A stretch of DNA of 64,000 nucleotides from Bradyrhizobium oligotrophicum S58 (GCF_000344805.1 NC_020453.1:4931001-4995000), one strand, 5' to 3'. Counted from the stretch's first letter, positions 51,201 through 59,807 are shown. Made by a program: numbers and translations. The notes: generated by a model from the sequence alone, not told the origin.

Positions 51201-53078
51201 TCATATCAATTGGTCGGTATTCACCTCGATGGCTGACGTCAGATCGGTGCCCTTGAAGATCAGGTGCATCTGACAGGGCATGCAGGGATCGAAGCTCTGA
51301 ATTGCCCGCACGAGATCAATTCCGTGGAAACTGGCCGGACCGCTCCAGTTGGATTCTATGATCGGTGTATTCAGGACGGCCCGCTCGCACGGGCCCAATT
51401 CGCCCCAGGGCCGTCTGGGACCGCCGTTGATGCGCGACGGCACCGAGACCTGATAGTTGCTGATCTCCGCGCCGGTCAGAACCGCCCAATGTGCCAGAAA
51501 ACCACGGCCTGCTCCGCCGAACCCGACGCCGAAGCGCTTGCCGGTTGCCGGCAGATCGAAGGGAGTCAGCGTCTCGCGCTCACCGCGCAGCAGCAGAGCC
51601 CTTGCGCGGCGGTGGTTCTCGAGCGTCACCATCAGGTTGAATGCGACCGCATAGGCGCGGGCACGGTTGCGCTCGAAGGCGTTCCATAGCGGCGGCACCT
51701 GCCATTCCAGGCGCTCGCTGGGCAACTCGCCCGCGGGAACGTCCAGCACCACGCTGCGGCCGGTCGACGCCGCAAATTCGTTGGCCGGCATCTTCCGGGC
51801 CAGCGCACTGATATAGAGCCGGGCATAGGCACCGACCTCGAAGGTGTTGCGATCCCATACGATAGCCGTGGCCCAGCTATACGGCGGCGCATTGGAATTC
51901 TTCGCAGGGTTGCGGTTGATCGCCTTGTTCCACGGGTGATGTTGGCTCACCGGGTTGCCGGCGGGATCCTGTCGGTGCGGGTAACCCTCCCAGGCATCAT
52001 AGAAGGAGCGGTCGACGAACTCCTCGATGCCGCTGTTGAGCCGCCTCAGATCGGTCGTGACAAGCTTGCCGTCGATCACCGCTCCCGGTGTCGACCATCG
52101 CTTCTCGCCCCACCGGTCGCAATTGGCGTAGGTCCCGTCGTAGTAGTCCTCGTGATCCCACTGACCGAAGTCGATCATGCTGGCCGGCCCGCGCCCCAGC
52201 TCCCGAAAGGCCGGGTTGCACGAATAGAGGAAGTCGAATACGTCGTCCCAGATCCGCGCACAGCGCTTGGCGTAATCGACAAACGGCTCGAGCTTCTGAA
52301 CGAACGCATCGAGCTGGTCGGTGCCGAGCGTGAGCGAGACACCGCCCGGACAAATCGACTCGGAATGCGGATATCTTCCGCCGAGCAGGACGTAGGCGGC
52401 GCGCGCCGTCCGCATCATATCGAGCGCTTCGACGAAAAGCTTGCCGCAACCGCGGTTCAAGTCCGTCATGATCGCGCCGATGGTCTGGTAGCCGTGAACT
52501 GCCGCATGAGCGGTAGACGTGCGTTGCGCTACGGCCCAGATCTCGGGATTCGCAGACTTCACGACATCCTCGGAATAGTCGGGTCCGCACAACACGAAGA
52601 GATGCATCGGATTGTCGTTCAGGTACTGGCAACTCAGGAGGAGGTTGCGCGCGATGATGGCGAGCGGCGGCGGCCTGATCCCGAGCGCCATCTCCAGGCA
52701 CTGCGCGGACGTCGCGGCATGAACGCCACCACAAATCCCCGACGCCGTCGACCCGATCAGGCCGGCATCCTGCAGGCCACGGTTGCGCAGCAGGGATTCG
52801 TAGCCGCGATACGCCGTGGCGACCGAGGCGACATCCGATACCTTCCGCTCCGCGAGATCGATGCTGCAATGGAGAACTAGCCCGCCGCCGATCCGCCGGT
52901 ACGGATCCGAGTTGTCGGACTCCAGCGTCGCGTTCGTCTGCGCGATCTTGGCCATCAACGCCTTGCCCGGCCCGACGCGGCCGGCCAGACAAGCGATCGC
53001 TTCCGGACCAACCGGCGATGCGCGCTCCGCAAGGATGTCGTCGGTCTCGCAGGGTATCGGGAGCGTCAGGCTCGTCAT
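51201..53078 (-). CDS. Atypical [NiFe]-hydrogenase large-subunit homologue
   Basis: The protein has 625 residues from MTSLTLPIPC. The fold is recognisable from 'VHAATSAQCLEMALGIRPPP', 'LLLSCQYLNDNPMHLFVLCG', 'LLGGRYPHSESICPGGVS' and the C-terminal 'SFDPCMPCQMH'. Two key sites differ. In the first nickel motif (normally RxCGxCxxxH) the sequence is 'TASGICGGVH', so the first Cys is Ser113 while Cys116 and His120 remain. In the N-terminal RIEGHL motif the sequence is 'RIGGGL', so the proton-gate Glu is Gly64. The C-terminal Cys599, Cys602 and His605 remain, followed by a 20-residue extension that a maturation protease would remove. No small subunit is encoded nearby. It is divergent from hypF. 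Confidence 0.88.
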   Translation of the reverse strand: MTSLTLPIPCETDDILAERASPVGPEAIACLAGRVGPGKALMAKIAQTNATLESDNSDPYRRIGGGLVLHCSIDLAERKVSDVASVATAYRGYESLLRNRGLQDAGLIGSTASGICGGVHAATSAQCLEMALGIRPPPLAIIARNLLLSCQYLNDNPMHLFVLCGPDYSEDVVKSANPEIWAVAQRTSTAHAAVHGYQTIGAIMTDLNRGCGKLFVEALDMMRTARAAYVLLGGRYPHSESICPGGVSLTLGTDQLDAFVQKLEPFVDYAKRCARIWDDVFDFLYSCNPAFRELGRGPASMIDFGQWDHEDYYDGTYANCDRWGEKRWSTPGAVIDGKLVTTDLRRLNSGIEEFVDRSFYDAWEGYPHRQDPAGNPVSQHHPWNKAINRNPAKNSNAPPYSWATAIVWDRNTFEVGAYARLYISALARKMPANEFAASTGRSVVLDVPAGELPSERLEWQVPPLWNAFERNRARAYAVAFNLMVTLENHRRARALLLRGERETLTPFDLPATGKRFGVGFGGAGRGFLAHWAVLTGAEISNYQVSVPSRINGGPRRPWGELGPCERAVLNTPIIESNWSGPASFHGIDLVRAIQSFDPCMPCQMHLIFKGTDLTSAIEVNTDQLI

Positions 53079-53379
53079 TCTCGGCGTCCCCCTTGAAATC
53101 GCTGCGTGAATGAGAATCGCCAAGTGAATGCTTGCGAGTGAATGCTTGCGTTCGAAACTTTCGCAGGAGAACGCAGACCAGGCCGACGAAGCTGGATCGC
53201 GAACGAGCGCGCCCAACATTTACAACTCTAACGGTAATAATCCTAACATTGCACTGGAACAAACACAACAACCTATGGTATAAACTATGAAGGATCCCGA
53301 AGCGACTGTTTCAGGTCGCTAGGTTTGTTGATGCCGGCGTCAGACTCTGCCCGGTGTTCAAACAAGGGGAATTGGGGCT
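53079..53379. promoter_or_regulatory. Divergent promoter region between the hydrogenase-like gene and hypF
   Basis: The 301-bp gap is AT-rich from 53220 to 53290, unlike its surroundings, and has TTGCAC at 53249 and TATGGTATAAACT from 53274 as weak promoter-like strings. No sigma-54 type GG-N10-GC element was found by eye. It must serve both operons. Confidence 0.5.
53123..53150. repeat. Two adjacent 14-bp direct repeats
   Basis: AGTGAATGCTTGCG occurs twice head to tail, with a partial third match (GTGAATGAG) just before. They lie 45-72 bp upstream of the hydrogenase-like start codon, a suitable place for an activator or repressor site. Confidence 0.6.
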
Positions 53380-55797
53380 ATGGACGCAAGCGCGGCCGGC
53401 ACTGAAGCATTGAGGCCGCGGCACGGCGTCGAGACGGTTGAGATTCGGGTCCGCGGCACCGTTCAGGGCGTCGGCTTCAGACCCACTGTCTGGCGCCTCG
53501 CGAGAGACAATGAACTTGTCGGGCACGTTCTGAACGACAGCTGCGGCGTACTGATCAGGGCGACCGGCGAACAGGCGCGCATTGCCCGCTTCCTAAGTTG
53601 CCTGGAAGCGAATCCCCCGCCCCTGTCGCGCATCGAAAGTCTCGATATCCATCGTCTCGATGAGATCCTGACATTCGAAGACTTCTGCATTGCGCGCAGC
53701 ATCGGCGGCGACACACGGACCAACGTCACTGCCGACGCCGCGACCTGTCCTGCCTGCTGGGCCGAGCTGCTCGACCCTCGCGAGCGACGTCACGGCTACG
53801 CGTTCACCAATTGCACCCATTGCGGACCGCGCATGTCGATCGTGACCGCGGTGCCCTATGATCGGGCGCACACGACGATGGCCGCGTTTGAGATGTGCCG
53901 GGCGTGCGCGGCGGAGTATCGCGACCCATCGGACCGGCGTTTCCATGCCGAACCGATCGCCTGTCCGGAATGTGGGCCGAAGCTGTGGTTCGAGCCGCTC
54001 GGCGGAAACATGCCGGACGACGAGTCGCCTGTCCCAGCGCTCGACGCGGCCGTGCGTTGGATCAGAGACGGCAAGATCCTCGCCATCCGCGGTCTCGGCG
54101 GATTTCATCTGGCGTGTGATGCGACCAATGCGGGCGCCGTGGACCGGCTGCGCGCACGCAAGCGGCGGTTCGGCAAGCCGTTTGCCCTGATGGCGCGGGA
54201 CACCGCCGTCATCCGGCGCTTCGCAGCAATTTCGTCGCGGGAGCTGGAGCTCTTGCAGAGTCCGGGCGCGCCAATCGTTCTGCTGCGCGCCGATGGACCT
54301 CGACATCTGCCCGAGAACGTGGCGCCAGGGCTTGCTACGCTGGGCTTCATGCTGGCCTACACGCCACTGCACAAGCTGATCCTGGAAAACTTCGATGGTC
54401 CACTGGTCATGACCAGCGGCAATATCTCTGATGAACCCCAGGTCACCGACAATCGAGATGCCCGCGCCAAGCTTGCCGGGATTGCCGATGGCGCCCTGCT
54501 CCATGACCGCGACATCGCCAATCGGATCGACGATTCAGTCGTTCGCGTCATGAGCGGACGGGCGAGACTTCTTCGACGCGCCCGCGGCTTCGCGCCGACT
54601 CCGATCGCACTCCCGCAAAGCCTTGCGGACGCGCCGGACATCCTGGCCTTCGGCGGCGAGCTGAAGTCCACCTTCTGCTTGATCGGCAACGGCGTGGCCA
54701 TTCCGTCCCAGCATCAGGGGGATCTGGAGGACGTCGCGACGTTCGACGACTACAACAAGAACCTCGCGCTTTACGGCGAACTCTACAGCCATCGGGCGCG
54801 TGTCCTGGCGGTCGACATGCATCCCGAGTATCTGTCGAGCAAGCTGGCCAGGAAGCGCGCGTCGGGTGACGACGCGACCGTGCTGCACGAGATCCAGCAT
54901 CATCATGCCCATATCGCGAGCGCCCTGGCCGAGAACGGCCGAGAGCTTGCAGCCGCGCCGGTGCTCGGCGTGGTGCTTGATGGCTCGGGGTTCGGCGTCG
55001 ATGGCACGCTCTGGGGCGGAGAGTTTCTTCGCGCCGATTATTGCGGTTACCAGCGCCTGGCGGCGTTCAAGCCGGTCGCGATGATCGGCGGTGCGCAGGC
55101 CATTCGCGAACCCTGGCGCAACACCTACGCGCATCTGGTGGCGGCATTCGGTTGGGAGCAATTCCAGCGCGATTTCGGCGACCTGAACCTCGCGCGCTAT
55201 CTCGCCGGCAAGCCACGCGCGATCATCGATCGGATGCTGGCCAGTGCCATCAACGTGCCGTTGGCCAGCTCATGCGGCCGGCTGTTCGACGCCGCGGCGG
55301 CGGCAGCAGGACTTTGTCCGGAGGTGGCGCTGTTCGAAGGCCAGGCTGCGATGATGTTCGAGGACCTGATTGACGATCGGGCGCGCGCCGCCGCTGAGTC
55401 GCTCGGCTTTTATGCGTTCGGTTGCGAGACGCCGCCGGAGACCGGCCACGAAATCCTCGAACCCCGTCCCATGTGGCGCGCCTTGCTCGAAGACCTGCGG
55501 TCGGAGACGCCGACACCGGTCATTTCCGCGCGGTTTCATCTCGGCCTGGCGATATCGGTCGCTGACATGGCGGTGCGCCTCGCACGACAATCACGCGCAG
55601 AGCCGATCGATACCATCGTGCTCACGGGCGGCTGCTTCCAGAACAAGACACTGTTCGAGGCCTGCGTGGGCCGGATCGAGAGCCAAGGGCTGACGTGTCT
55701 CACTCAGTCGCAAGTCCCGATGAATGACGGCGGGCTGGCGCTGGGACAGGCGGCCATCGCGGCAGCCCGCGAGATCACCATGCGAGCCGCCGCCTGA
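53380..55797 (+). CDS. hypF: Carbamoyltransferase HypF
   Basis: The protein has 805 residues, start behind AAGGGGA. All HypF domains are present in order: acylphosphatase-like ('VRGTVQGVGFRPTVWRLA'), two zinc-finger pairs ('CPACWAELLDP' with 'NCTHCGPR', and 'CRACAAEY' with 'CPECGPK'), a YrdC-like domain ('GLGGFHLACDATN'), and a Kae1-like domain with the metal motif 'IQHHHAHIASALAENG' and 'LTGGCFQNKTLFE'. HypF transfers carbamoyl from carbamoyl phosphate to the C-terminal Cys of HypE, the first step in making the cyanide ligands of the NiFe site. It opens the plus-strand operon. Confidence 0.95.
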   Translation: MDASAAGTEALRPRHGVETVEIRVRGTVQGVGFRPTVWRLARDNELVGHVLNDSCGVLIRATGEQARIARFLSCLEANPPPLSRIESLDIHRLDEILTFEDFCIARSIGGDTRTNVTADAATCPACWAELLDPRERRHGYAFTNCTHCGPRMSIVTAVPYDRAHTTMAAFEMCRACAAEYRDPSDRRFHAEPIACPECGPKLWFEPLGGNMPDDESPVPALDAAVRWIRDGKILAIRGLGGFHLACDATNAGAVDRLRARKRRFGKPFALMARDTAVIRRFAAISSRELELLQSPGAPIVLLRADGPRHLPENVAPGLATLGFMLAYTPLHKLILENFDGPLVMTSGNISDEPQVTDNRDARAKLAGIADGALLHDRDIANRIDDSVVRVMSGRARLLRRARGFAPTPIALPQSLADAPDILAFGGELKSTFCLIGNGVAIPSQHQGDLEDVATFDDYNKNLALYGELYSHRARVLAVDMHPEYLSSKLARKRASGDDATVLHEIQHHHAHIASALAENGRELAAAPVLGVVLDGSGFGVDGTLWGGEFLRADYCGYQRLAAFKPVAMIGGAQAIREPWRNTYAHLVAAFGWEQFQRDFGDLNLARYLAGKPRAIIDRMLASAINVPLASSCGRLFDAAAAAAGLCPEVALFEGQAAMMFEDLIDDRARAAAESLGFYAFGCETPPETGHEILEPRPMWRALLEDLRSETPTPVISARFHLGLAISVADMAVRLARQSRAEPIDTIVLTGGCFQNKTLFEACVGRIESQGLTCLTQSQVPMNDGGLALGQAAIAAAREITMRAAA

Positions 55798-55822
55798 ACC
55801 TTCGGGAAATGGGAACAACACC

Positions 55823-56098
55823 ATGTGTCTTGGAATTCCGGGCCGGATCATCCGAATTACGGACGCAGCGCGCAAACTCGCAATGGTCGATGTGAGCGGC
55901 GTGCAGCGCGAGGTGAATGTCGCCTGCGTCGTCGAGGATGCACGGCCAGTTGAGGACTGCGTCGGTCATTGGGTTCTGGTCCATGTCGGTTTCGCAATGA
56001 GCCGGATCGATGAAGACGAGGCCGCCGCGACACTCCGCGTGCTCAACGAACTCGGCGAGGTCCAACAGGAGCTGGCCGCGATGGCCGGCACGGCGTGA
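55823..56098 (+). CDS. hypC: Hydrogenase maturation chaperone HypC
   Basis: The protein has 91 residues beginning MCLGIPGRII with the essential Cys2. 'MVDVSGVQREVNVACV' and 'GHWVLVHVGFAMSRIDEDEA' are the standard HypC/HupF OB-fold. HypC carries the Fe(CN)2CO unit with HypD and hands it to the large subunit through a bond to the N-terminal-motif cysteine. That interaction is interesting here, since the target lacks one active-site Cys. It lies 25 bp after hypF. Confidence 0.93.
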   Translation: MCLGIPGRIIRITDAARKLAMVDVSGVQREVNVACVVEDARPVEDCVGHWVLVHVGFAMSRIDEDEAAATLRVLNELGEVQQELAAMAGTA

Positions 56099-56111
56099 AG
56101 CAGACCGCATC

Positions 56112-56804
56112 ATGGCAAGCGACGAAAACGATACGCTGAGGTCCCTCTATCCGTTCCTGCACGGCAGGAAGCAGGAGCCGCTTGCGATGAACGCCGCGCT
56201 TCTGGAGGCGGTTGGCGAGAAGGTCGGCCGGCATCGCGACGTGATTGGCACGTTCTTCGCGAAGAACGCCCAGGCGGTCATCGACGCCGCAGGCGCGATT
56301 GCGGCCATGTATCAGCGTGGCGGCAGGCTCTTTTCGATGGGCAACGGCGGATCGAGTTGTGACGCGTCGCATGTTGCCGTGGAGTTCCAGCATCCCGTAA
56401 CGGCGGGCCGCCCGGCTCTAACGGCCATCGATCTGAGCGCCGATCGTACCATGTTGACCGCAGTCGGAAACGACGTTGGCTTCGAGCACATCTTTGTCCG
56501 CCAGATCATCGCTCAAGGCAGGTCCGGCGACGCGCTGATCGGTCTGTCGACCAGCGGCAATTCGAAGAACCTGGTGAAGGCCTTCATCAAGGCCAAGGAG
56601 ATGGGGCTGACAACGATCGGGCTCGCCGGAATGAGCGGCGGCGCAATGGCCACGATCGGGCTGGACCACTGCCTGATCGTAGAGGCGGACAGCATTCATC
56701 GCATCCAGGAATGCCACGTGACGATCTATCACATCCTCTGGGATCTGGTGCACTCGCTGCTGGCTGATGACCGCGGCTCGCTGTCGGTGGCGGCGCGCGA
56801 ATGA
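56112..56804 (+). CDS. SIS-domain phosphosugar isomerase (GmhA-like) inside the hyp operon
   Basis: The protein has 230 residues from MASDENDTLRS. It is close to sedoheptulose-7-phosphate isomerase: 'FSMGNGGSSCDASHVAVEF', 'LSTSGNSKNLVKAFIKAKEM', 'TTIGLAGMSGGAM' and 'HRIQECHVTIYHILWDL' match the GmhA active-site blocks. GmhA makes heptose phosphate for lipopolysaccharide, but here the gene is tightly packed between hypC (13 bp) and hypD (adjacent), so a role in this system is likely. What sugar phosphate it would handle is unknown. Confidence 0.87.
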   Translation: MASDENDTLRSLYPFLHGRKQEPLAMNAALLEAVGEKVGRHRDVIGTFFAKNAQAVIDAAGAIAAMYQRGGRLFSMGNGGSSCDASHVAVEFQHPVTAGRPALTAIDLSADRTMLTAVGNDVGFEHIFVRQIIAQGRSGDALIGLSTSGNSKNLVKAFIKAKEMGLTTIGLAGMSGGAMATIGLDHCLIVEADSIHRIQECHVTIYHILWDLVHSLLADDRGSLSVAARE

Positions 56805-57995
56805 ATGAAGGGGTTTGGCGTGAGATATGTCGACGAATTCCGGGATCCGGAAAAGGCGCGAAACCTGCTGAAGGAAATCACCGGCCTTTCCGCGAGGCTG
56901 CAGAGCGGCAAGGCGCGCCCATTGCAGATCATGGAAGTGTGCGGCGGACACACGCACGCGATCTTCCGCTACGGCATCGAGACCATGCTGCCCGACGAGA
57001 TCGAACTCGTGCACGGCCCGGGCTGCCCGGTCTGCGTGCTGCCTATGGGGCGGGTCGATGATTGCGTGACCTTGACGGAAATCCCCGGCCTCATCTTCAC
57101 GACCTTCGGCGATGCCATGCGCGTTCCCGGGTCGAAGAAGAGTCTCCTGCAGGCCAGGAGCGAGGGCGCCGATGTGCGCATGGTCTATTCGCCGCTCGAT
57201 TCCCTGCGCATCGCGCAGGAGAACCCGGACAGGGAGGTCGTGTTCTTCGCGCTGGGATTCGAAACGACCATGCCGAGCACGGCCATGACGGTGCTGCGAG
57301 CCGAAGCCGAGGGCATTACGAACTTCTCTCTGTTCTGCAATCACATCACCATCATTCCGACAGTCAAGGCGATCCTCGATTCCCCTGAACTCGAACTCGA
57401 CGGGTTTCTCGGGCCGGGCCATGTCAGCATGGTGATCGGCAATGCGCCTTACGACTTCATCGCCGGACAATATCGCAAGCCGATCGTCGTCGCCGGCTTC
57501 GAGCCGCTCGATATCCTGCACGCCCTCTGGATGGTCCTGAAACAGCTCGATGAAGGACGATCCGAAGTCGAAAACCAGTACGCCCGCGTCGTCCCCAAGG
57601 ACGGCAACCCCGTCGCGCTCGATGCCATCGGCAAGGTGTTCGAGCTGCGCGAGTTCTTCGAATGGCGGGGTCTCGGCTCCATCGATCACTCCGGCGTGCG
57701 GATGCGCAGACCCTATGAGAAATATGACGCCGAGACCAAGTTCGCCATCCGCTCCACCAGGATCGCCGATCCGAAATCCTGCCAGTGCGGCGAAGTCCTC
57801 AAGGGCGTGATCAAGCCCTGGGAATGCAAGGTGTTCGGCACGGCCTGTACGCCGGAAACACCGCTGGGCGCCCTGATGGTGTCGTCCGAAGGCGCCTGCG
57901 CCGCGTACTACCAGTTTGGCGATGTCGAAAAAATCCATGCCAGGCGTGCCGAAGTCAAGGCCGTCGAACCCATGATGGCGAGGACAAGGTCATGA
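56805..57995 (+). CDS. hypD: Hydrogenase maturation protein HypD
   Basis: The protein has 396 residues; its ATG directly follows the previous stop. Conserved HypD sites are present: 'VCGGHTHAIFRYG', 'GPGCPVCVLPMGRVDD', 'FALGFETTMPSTAM', and the C-terminal iron-sulfur cysteines in 'CQCGEVLKGVIKPWEC' and 'GTACTPETPLGALMVSSEG'. HypD with HypC assembles the Fe(CN)2CO group. Its stop overlaps the hypE start (ATGA). Confidence 0.95.
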   Translation: MKGFGVRYVDEFRDPEKARNLLKEITGLSARLQSGKARPLQIMEVCGGHTHAIFRYGIETMLPDEIELVHGPGCPVCVLPMGRVDDCVTLTEIPGLIFTTFGDAMRVPGSKKSLLQARSEGADVRMVYSPLDSLRIAQENPDREVVFFALGFETTMPSTAMTVLRAEAEGITNFSLFCNHITIIPTVKAILDSPELELDGFLGPGHVSMVIGNAPYDFIAGQYRKPIVVAGFEPLDILHALWMVLKQLDEGRSEVENQYARVVPKDGNPVALDAIGKVFELREFFEWRGLGSIDHSGVRMRRPYEKYDAETKFAIRSTRIADPKSCQCGEVLKGVIKPWECKVFGTACTPETPLGALMVSSEGACAAYYQFGDVEKIHARRAEVKAVEPMMARTRS

Positions 57996-59074
57996 CGGTC
58001 GTCCAACTCACGCCCGCCTCGTCCGCGCCCCGTCGTCAACTGGGCCGCATTCACGTCCCCAATGTCACGATGGCCCATGGCGGCGGCGGCAAGGCGATGC
58101 GAGACCTCATTGACGACGTTTTCGTCGCCGCATTCGACAACCCGGCACTTTCGACGATGGAAGACCAGGCGCGCTTCCGCCTCGCCGAACTGACAGCACA
58201 TGGCGACCGTCTGGCGATGACGACGGACTCCTATGTGATCCATCCCATACGTTTCCCGGGCGGAGATATCGGCAAGCTGGCGGTCTGCGGCACGATCAAT
58301 GATCTGGCGGTCGGGGGTGCCAGGCCGCTCTATCTCAGCTGCGCGGTCATCATCGAGGAAGGGCTGGACGTCGATACACTGCGAGAGATCGCCGGCTCGA
58401 TGGCCCGTACCGCGGCCGCGGCCGGCGTCTCGATCGTCACGGGAGACACCAAGGTCGTCGACAGGGGCGCCTGCGACAAGCTGTTCATCAACACGACGGG
58501 AATCGGCGTCATTCGCGAAGGCATCGAGCTTGGCGTCGGCCGCGTCCGTCCGGACGACGTCATCATGGTGAACGGCCTGTTAGGCGATCATGGCGCAGCC
58601 ATCCTGAACGCGCGCGGCGACATGGCGCTATCGACCCCGCTTGAGAGTGATTGTGCCGCCTTGCACGGATTGATCGGCACCTTGCTGGCCGCAGCTCCCG
58701 GCACGCGGTTTCTGCGCGACGCGACGCGCGGCGGCATCGCGACGGTGCTCAACGAAATCGCCGAAGCGTCGCAGGTCGGCATCCTCATTCACGAAGAGCG
58801 CACGCCGTTGCGCGACGAAGTCCGGGGGTTCTGCGAGATCCTGGGGCTTGATCCGCTCTACCTCGCCAATGAGGGCAAGATCGTGTGCGCGGTGCCGCCG
58901 GATCAGGCCGAAGCGGCGCTCGCCGCCATGCGCAACCATCCGCTCGGCCGCGACAGCGCCATCATCGGCCATGCCACGGACGGGCGGCCCGGACGTGTGG
59001 TCATGCACACCGTGTTTGGTGGGCGCCGCATCGTCGACATGCTGGTTGGCGAGCAGCTGCCGAGGATTTGCTAG
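57992..59074 (+). CDS. hypE: Hydrogenase maturation protein HypE
   Basis: The protein has 360 residues. It shows the HypE/PurM-like fold: 'VTMAHGGGGKAMRDLIDDVF', 'LAMTTDSYVIHPIRFPGGDI', 'CGTINDLAVGGARPLYLS', 'TGDTKVVDRG' and 'RDATRGGIATVLNEIA'. It ends with the required C-terminal Cys in 'PRIC', which is carbamoylated by HypF and dehydrated to thiocyanate. hypA and hypB, for nickel insertion, do not follow and are not in the window. Confidence 0.95.
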   Translation: MTVVQLTPASSAPRRQLGRIHVPNVTMAHGGGGKAMRDLIDDVFVAAFDNPALSTMEDQARFRLAELTAHGDRLAMTTDSYVIHPIRFPGGDIGKLAVCGTINDLAVGGARPLYLSCAVIIEEGLDVDTLREIAGSMARTAAAAGVSIVTGDTKVVDRGACDKLFINTTGIGVIREGIELGVGRVRPDDVIMVNGLLGDHGAAILNARGDMALSTPLESDCAALHGLIGTLLAAAPGTRFLRDATRGGIATVLNEIAEASQVGILIHEERTPLRDEVRGFCEILGLDPLYLANEGKIVCAVPPDQAEAALAAMRNHPLGRDSAIIGHATDGRPGRVVMHTVFGGRRIVDMLVGEQLPRIC

Positions 59075-59129
59075 AGCCGGCGCAAGACGGCGCAGCACCA
59101 GGACTGGAACGATAGAGAGAGGCTCTCTT

Positions 59130-59780
59130 ATGCCGAGCACTGACGCCGCTGCCATCACGCCCGTCGATGCGACGATGGTCCGTATCATGGACCGCGGAGA
59201 GATCCGGGAAATCGATTACGACGGCGCCATGACCAGGCATGTCGGTTCATTGTGGTGGGGCACGGCGGTCGGCTACCGCGCCATGCAAGCCGCGGCCGAA
59301 GCCTTGTCGATAGATGGGCTGTGGAGCCGCGACAATCTCTACGTCGTCGGTGCTCACCCCGGGCCGGGCGTACGCGACGCGATCGACCATGTCACCGGTG
59401 TCGTCGGGCGCGACCGCTACAGGGTGGTTCTCGAAGCCGACTGCGGCATGAAGTGCAACAGCTCGATGAAGTTCGAATGGTGGGTCAGCGATGGCCGCAG
59501 GACGGCGTCCGTCAAGCTCCGCAAGGATTTCGTGCCGCGGGCGTTCTACGAGCTTTCCGACCGGCTTGGAACCGCCGCCGAGACCAAACAGGACAAGCGG
59601 CAGTTCGAAATTTTCAAGGTCACGCTCTCGACCCGCATCTGGGCCGCGCCGCTTGCCCGCAACTTCAACGTCGAAGTGGTCGATCGGCCGCTGGCACCCG
59701 GCGAACTGCCTGCTGAGGTGCTGCGCGACGACTATTGGAGCGATCTCGAGACCCGACATCCCGAAGGCGTCAGCGTCTAG
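59130..59780 (+). CDS. FmdE-like family protein, metal ligands apparently lost
   Basis: The protein has 216 residues, start behind GAGAGAGG at a distance. 'GSLWWGTAVGYRAMQAAAEAL' aligns with the FmdE motif GHxCPGxxxGYRA, and 'PGVRDAIDHVTGVVGRDRYR' with the family's DAIQ..TG region. The His, Cys and Pro of the usual metal motif are Ser, Trp and Trp here. A different cysteine pair occurs in 'EADCGMKCNSSMKFEWW'. FmdE proteins are named for formylmethanofuran dehydrogenase operons and their function is poorly known. It is 55 bp after hypE and must belong to this operon. The family assignment is moderate. Confidence 0.6.
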   Translation: MPSTDAAAITPVDATMVRIMDRGEIREIDYDGAMTRHVGSLWWGTAVGYRAMQAAAEALSIDGLWSRDNLYVVGAHPGPGVRDAIDHVTGVVGRDRYRVVLEADCGMKCNSSMKFEWWVSDGRRTASVKLRKDFVPRAFYELSDRLGTAAETKQDKRQFEIFKVTLSTRIWAAPLARNFNVEVVDRPLAPGELPAEVLRDDYWSDLETRHPEGVSV

Positions 59781-59807
59781 ATTCGACAGCTCACAGAGGA
59801 GCAAATG

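Larger units (their letters stand above)
50104..51545. repeat. Tandem segmental duplication, units 663 and about 780 bp
   Basis: Unit 1 (50104-50766) and unit 2 (50767-51545) align end to end. Corresponding points are 663 bp apart on the left ('tgatccgg' at 50104 and 50767) and 780 bp apart on the right (hydrogenase stop region 50421 and 51201), so unit 1 lacks about 117 bp. Each unit holds the 3' end of the hydrogenase-like gene followed by a peptide gene. Many substitutions separate the copies, so the event is not very recent. Confidence 0.85.

Noticed and set aside
53079..53379. Sigma-54 promoter for the hydrogenase-like or hypF operon
   Set aside because: Expected because uptake hydrogenases often use one, but no TGGCAC-N5-TTGC-like string was found on either strand in the gap.
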